8,915 nt of DNA from Verrucomicrobiia bacterium (GTDB lineage Bacteria > Verrucomicrobiota > Verrucomicrobiia > Limisphaerales > JAUIHU01): the NCBI GenBank assembly GCA_030432175.1, contig JAUIHU010000150.1, positions 1 through 8,915 of the forward strand, read 5' to 3'. Below, one piece after another: positions 6,664 to 8,915 of this stretch. Numbering within the stretch: the stretch's first letter is position 1; every line of letters starts with the position of its first letter. The notes below the pieces were generated by a model, which worked only from the letters and a program-made list of their open reading frames with translations, searched no databases and was not told the origin of the DNA. The translations under genes were made by a program, and so were the position numbers.

Positions 6664-7314
6664 TCAAGCAGCCATCGTATCCAGCCGTTCGTGAGAAACA
6701 AATTGATTGGATTTAGAATCGTACACCCGGATGGATGCAGTTTCTATATCCATAACCCATCCATGAATTTTCAAATCTCTTTCCTGAATGGCTTCTTGAA
6801 TGAAAGGTAAGTTTTTCAGATTGATAATCTGCTGTTCGACATTTGCTTCAACCAAAGCGTCTAGCTTGCTTTGCGAACCTTCCTGGTTTTTCCATTCAAG
6901 TCTATCTAATGAAATTTTTGCTTGAGATACCCATTCCGCAACATGATGACAGGAGCTGCAGGCTTCCGGATTTAAAACCCCCTTCATTGCCCCGCAATCA
7001 CTGTGTCCGCAGATGATGATATGCTCGGTTTTGAGTCCGCTGACAGCAAATTCCAAGGTGGCTATCTCTCCATGTGAATGATTTAAATCTCTGGGAACCA
7101 GGTTGCCAGCATTTCTAATCACAAAAAGATCGCCTGGTTTGGTTTGTGTTAATTCGCACGGGTCAATACGAGAATCACTGCATGTAACTAATGTGACTTT
7201 TGGACTTTGCCCTTGGGCTAACGTGCGATATCGGATCCGGTCTTCCTGACTGAACTGCTTTTTAAAACGACCGTGTCCTTCCAATAATTGTTGATATGAA
7301 GCCGAGTGAACCAT
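6664..7314 (-). CDS. Beta-class carbonic anhydrase
   Basis: Zinc enzyme that interconverts CO2 and bicarbonate, usually cytosolic; no signal peptide is seen. From ATG 7314 it has 216 residues. TLVTCSDSRIDP carries zinc ligand C45 and the catalytic pair D47-R49; ICGHSDCGAM carries ligands H104 and C107. VIRNAGN (65-71) and EIATLEFAV (83-91) are also family landmarks. The C-terminal GWVMDIETASIRVYD matches the usual last strand. An in-frame TTG at 7338 would add eight residues (MLRLNHYY), but has no ribosome binding site and no homology value. GAGG lies 15 bases before ATG 7314, a rather long spacing. It is the first gene of the probable operon with the SulP transporter and is divergent from the LysR gene, which probably regulates it. 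Confidence 0.95.
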   Translation of the reverse strand: MVHSASYQQLLEGHGRFKKQFSQEDRIRYRTLAQGQSPKVTLVTCSDSRIDPCELTQTKPGDLFVIRNAGNLVPRDLNHSHGEIATLEFAVSGLKTEHIIICGHSDCGAMKGVLNPEACSSCHHVAEWVSQAKISLDRLEWKNQEGSQSKLDALVEANVEQQIINLKNLPFIQEAIQERDLKIHGWVMDIETASIRVYDSKSNQFVSHERLDTMAA

Positions 7315-7359
7315 GTAATAATGGTTAAGCCTCAGCAATAATTTCGTCGAATTGAATTT

Positions 7360-7388
7360 TTTCCTATGAATTCATAGAAAATTTCTAT
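7360..7388. promoter_or_regulatory. Overlapping palindromes, probable LysR-type operator
   Basis: CTATGAATTCATAG (7364-7377) is a perfect palindrome; with flanking T and A bases it extends over 7360-7381 with one mismatched pair. It shares its right half, ATAG, with a second perfect repeat, ATAGAAAATTTCTAT (7374-7388). The second has the T-N11-A form (T7375, A7387) typical of LysR-family sites. The result is three half-sites, CTAT / ATAG / CTAT, at 7364, 7374 and 7385. They lie 14 to 42 bp before the LysR start and 46 to 74 bp before the carbonic anhydrase start, fitting autorepression plus activation of the divergent operon. Confidence 0.6.
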
Positions 7389-7401
7389 TTTAGTAAATCC
7401 C

Positions 7402-8301
7402 ATGGAATGGTTGAATTATCACCACCTTTATTATTTCTGGATGGCAGCTCGTGAAGGAGGAATTGGTCGGGCCAGTCGCGTTCTGAATTTGTCGCAGCCT
7501 ACGGTAAGCGCGCAAATCCGCACATTGGAGGATCAGTTAGGCGAAAAATTATTTGTCCGCCGCGGTTCCCGCCTGGACCTGACAGAGGCCGGACAACTGG
7601 CATATCAGTACGCTGATGATATCTTTAACCTCGGAAGAGAGTTTATGCAAACAATTCGTGGTGTCGGAGTGTCACGGCCAAACTGTTTGCGTGTTGGAAT
7701 CTCGGATGTTCTGCCTAAACTTGTGTCACATCGATTGTTAGCCCCTGCACTGGAGTTAAAGCCTGCAATTCGTCTGGTGTGTGAGGAGGATAAAACCGAA
7801 AAGTTACTGGCAGACTTGTCAATACAAAACCTGGACCTTGTTCTGTCGGATGCGCCTATTGGAGGAGCAATGAAAATCAAAGCATACAACCATTTACTAG
7901 GAAACAGTGGAGTTTCGTTCTTTGCTTCTCCTTTATTAGCTGAAAATTATAATCTGCGGTTTCCTAAATGTCTGGAAGATGTGCCTTTTTTAGCGCCTGT
8001 GGAAGGTTCTCTTTTGCGCCGCTCTATTGATTATTGGTTTGAGAAAAAGGAAATCACTCCAAATATAGTTGCCGAGTTTCATGACAGCGCATTGATGAAG
8101 GTTTTTGGCATGAAGGGCGCCGGTATATTTGTGGGCGCCAGTGTGATTGAAAATGATATTAGCAAAGATTTCCGGGTTAATGTGATCGGGAAGACCAAGG
8201 AGATTCGGGAGACATTCTATGCCATCACTATCGAGCGCAAATTAAAACATCCTGCTGTGATTGCTATTTCAGAAAATGCACGAGCCAATTTGTTTTCTTG
8301 A
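7402..8301 (+). CDS. LysR-type transcriptional regulator, NhaR-like
   Basis: DNA-binding regulator of 299 residues, full length for the family. The N-terminal NYHHLYYFWMAAREGGIGRAS and the helix-turn-helix around 20-45 (LSQPTVSAQIRTLEDQLG) match the NhaR branch, as do LFVRRGSRLDLTEAG and YADDIFNLGREF. The effector domain runs from about 95 to the end, with LRVGISDVLPKLV and LVLSDAPIGG as recognisable segments. E. coli NhaR activates a Na+/H+ antiporter gene in response to Na+, but the effector here is unknown. Position and orientation point to the carbonic anhydrase-SulP operon as target. The ATG at 7402 starts the conserved MEWLNYHH sequence; no good ribosome binding site precedes it. The gene ends 20 bp from the convergent M19 fragment. 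Confidence 0.92.
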   Translation: MEWLNYHHLYYFWMAAREGGIGRASRVLNLSQPTVSAQIRTLEDQLGEKLFVRRGSRLDLTEAGQLAYQYADDIFNLGREFMQTIRGVGVSRPNCLRVGISDVLPKLVSHRLLAPALELKPAIRLVCEEDKTEKLLADLSIQNLDLVLSDAPIGGAMKIKAYNHLLGNSGVSFFASPLLAENYNLRFPKCLEDVPFLAPVEGSLLRRSIDYWFEKKEITPNIVAEFHDSALMKVFGMKGAGIFVGASVIENDISKDFRVNVIGKTKEIRETFYAITIERKLKHPAVIAISENARANLFS

Positions 8302-8321
8302 TTTGTAAGTTAATTCAACTC

Positions 8322-8702
8322 TTAAGGTAAGTTTTTATATATAAATCTGACCCAGTTTTGATGGGTAATATTTTTTACATCCTGTTCGTTGTAACCTCGT
8401 TGTTGCAGGATACTGAAAATCGAATTCAGATCGCTGATTGATTTGAGGTCTTGCGGAGTTTGTTCATAGCCAAACGCGCCATCCAAATCGCTACCCAGAC
8501 CAGAGTATTCAGAACTACCAGTGATCTGCGAAACATGATCAATGTGGTCCACCCAATTCTGCAGAGTGATTCCAGCAGCTTCAGGAGTCGTACAGCCCCT
8601 TACCCAACCTTCATACAACATCCACCCATCCAGAGCGGACCCAATTACAGCGCCACGCTGAGCGAGTTTACGTATCTGACGATCTGAAAGTTGTCGTTGA
8701 TG
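8322..8702 (-). CDS. Peptidase M19 (renal dipeptidase-like), C-terminal fragment
   Basis: M19 enzymes are zinc-dependent dipeptidases of about 350-400 residues with a TIM-barrel fold. The minus-strand frame here starts around 8702 with HQRQLSDRQIRKLAQRGAV, continues through GSALDGWMLYEGWVRG and DHIDHVSQITGSSEYSGLGSDLDGAFG, and ends RGYNEQDVKNITHQNWVRF. This is the last third of the family. The Asp of SDLDG matches the conserved substrate-side Asp near the C-terminus. The metal ligands (N-terminal HxD, the bridging Glu and two His) would lie upstream and are missing. An ATG at 8621 exists but falls inside conserved sequence. The frame is cut at 8690-8702, where DNA of very different composition begins, so the loss may be an assembly join and not a real truncation. 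Confidence 0.85.
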   Translation of the reverse strand, partial: HQRQLSDRQIRKLAQRGAVIGSALDGWMLYEGWVRGCTTPEAAGITLQNWVDHIDHVSQITGSSEYSGLGSDLDGAFGYEQTPQDLKSISDLNSIFSILQQRGYNEQDVKNITHQNWVRFIYKNLP

Positions 8703-8884
8703 TTCTTGTCCATGGCCTCCTGGAAGGCCTCGAGCTCCTCTGGGGTGGGGTCGGGGGGCTTCTCGGGGTATTCGCCGTTGGCGTCGGGCATGCGCTCGGC
8801 CTTGGGCTCCTCGACCAGGGCCTGCGCCGTCTTCGCGCCGATGTAGGCGACGCTGCCCAACAAGACCAGGGTGGAGAAGAGCAT
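8645..8884 (-). CDS. Start of an unrelated GC-rich gene: membrane-anchored acidic protein, joined to M19 DNA
   Basis: From ATG 8884, with GAAGG just upstream as ribosome binding site, the frame reads MLFSTLVLLGSVAYIGA (a membrane helix at about 3-20). A hydrophilic Pro- and Glu-rich region follows, including EKPPDPTPEELEAFQEAMDKN. I do not recognise the family. Of the 64 codons after the Met up to base 8690, 62 end in G or C, unlike every other gene here. The last 14 codons (8645-8689) lie in M19 DNA read in the wrong phase and are not native. The protein is therefore truncated at the junction. It is real coding sequence from a high-GC genome, but whether it belongs to this chromosome is doubtful. 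Confidence 0.6.
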   Translation of the reverse strand: MLFSTLVLLGSVAYIGAKTAQALVEEPKAERMPDANGEYPEKPPDPTPEELEAFQEAMDKNINDNFQIVRYVNSLSVAL

Positions 8885-8915
8885 GGGACCTTCGCGCCGC
8901 GGGCGCGTCGTGGAG

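Noticed and set aside
8302..8325. Weak hairpin between the convergent LysR and M19 stops
   Set aside because: Only about four to six AT pairs with a bulge and no clear T tract; not enough to call a terminator.

Overview
The window looks like a short contig from a Gram-negative bacterium of moderate GC content. The sensor kinase, the SulP-type bicarbonate transporter with its beta-carbonic anhydrase, and the NhaR-like LysR regulator would fit an aquatic bacterium. Verrucomicrobiota or a neighbouring group is my best guess from the style of PyrE, the kinase and the LysR protein, but nothing here proves the taxon. No rRNA, tRNA or CRISPR was seen. A partial gene opens the window and a sudden change to very GC-rich DNA closes it, so the right edge may be an assembly artefact.

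Layout, left to right. (1) 2-867, + strand: the C-terminal end of a DUF309 protein, then pyrE (orotate phosphoribosyltransferase). (2) 887-3457, - strand: a sensor histidine kinase followed 24 bp later by a HAD-superfamily hydrolase, probably one transcript, convergent with pyrE. No response regulator is present. (3) 3458-4008: about 550 bp without a convincing gene, holding a few weak hairpins and a possible kinase promoter. (4) 4009-4712: an AT-rich accessory patch. It is the remnant of a minus-strand gene (possibly an immunity-like family) cut off by an internally deleted IS200/IS605-type element that keeps a terminal hairpin at each end and the first ~55 codons of tnpA. (5) 4734-7314, - strand: beta-carbonic anhydrase, then a SulP/BicA-type transporter with a STAS domain, then a doubtful small ORF. 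(6) 7402-8301, + strand: a LysR-type regulator of the NhaR-like branch, divergent from the carbonic anhydrase. The gap between them holds overlapping palindromes that look like LysR operator half-sites. (7) 8322-8702, - strand: the C-terminal third of a peptidase M19 (renal-dipeptidase-like) protein. (8) 8690-8915: DNA with almost exclusively G/C third codon positions, encoding the start of an unrelated membrane-anchored protein, joined out of frame to the M19 fragment.

The clearest functional unit is (5)+(6). Carbonic anhydrase interconverts CO2 and bicarbonate, the SulP protein probably imports bicarbonate, and the divergent LysR protein probably controls both from the shared 87-bp promoter region. 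The accessory patch and the right-hand junction are the places where the sequence departs from an ordinary chromosome.
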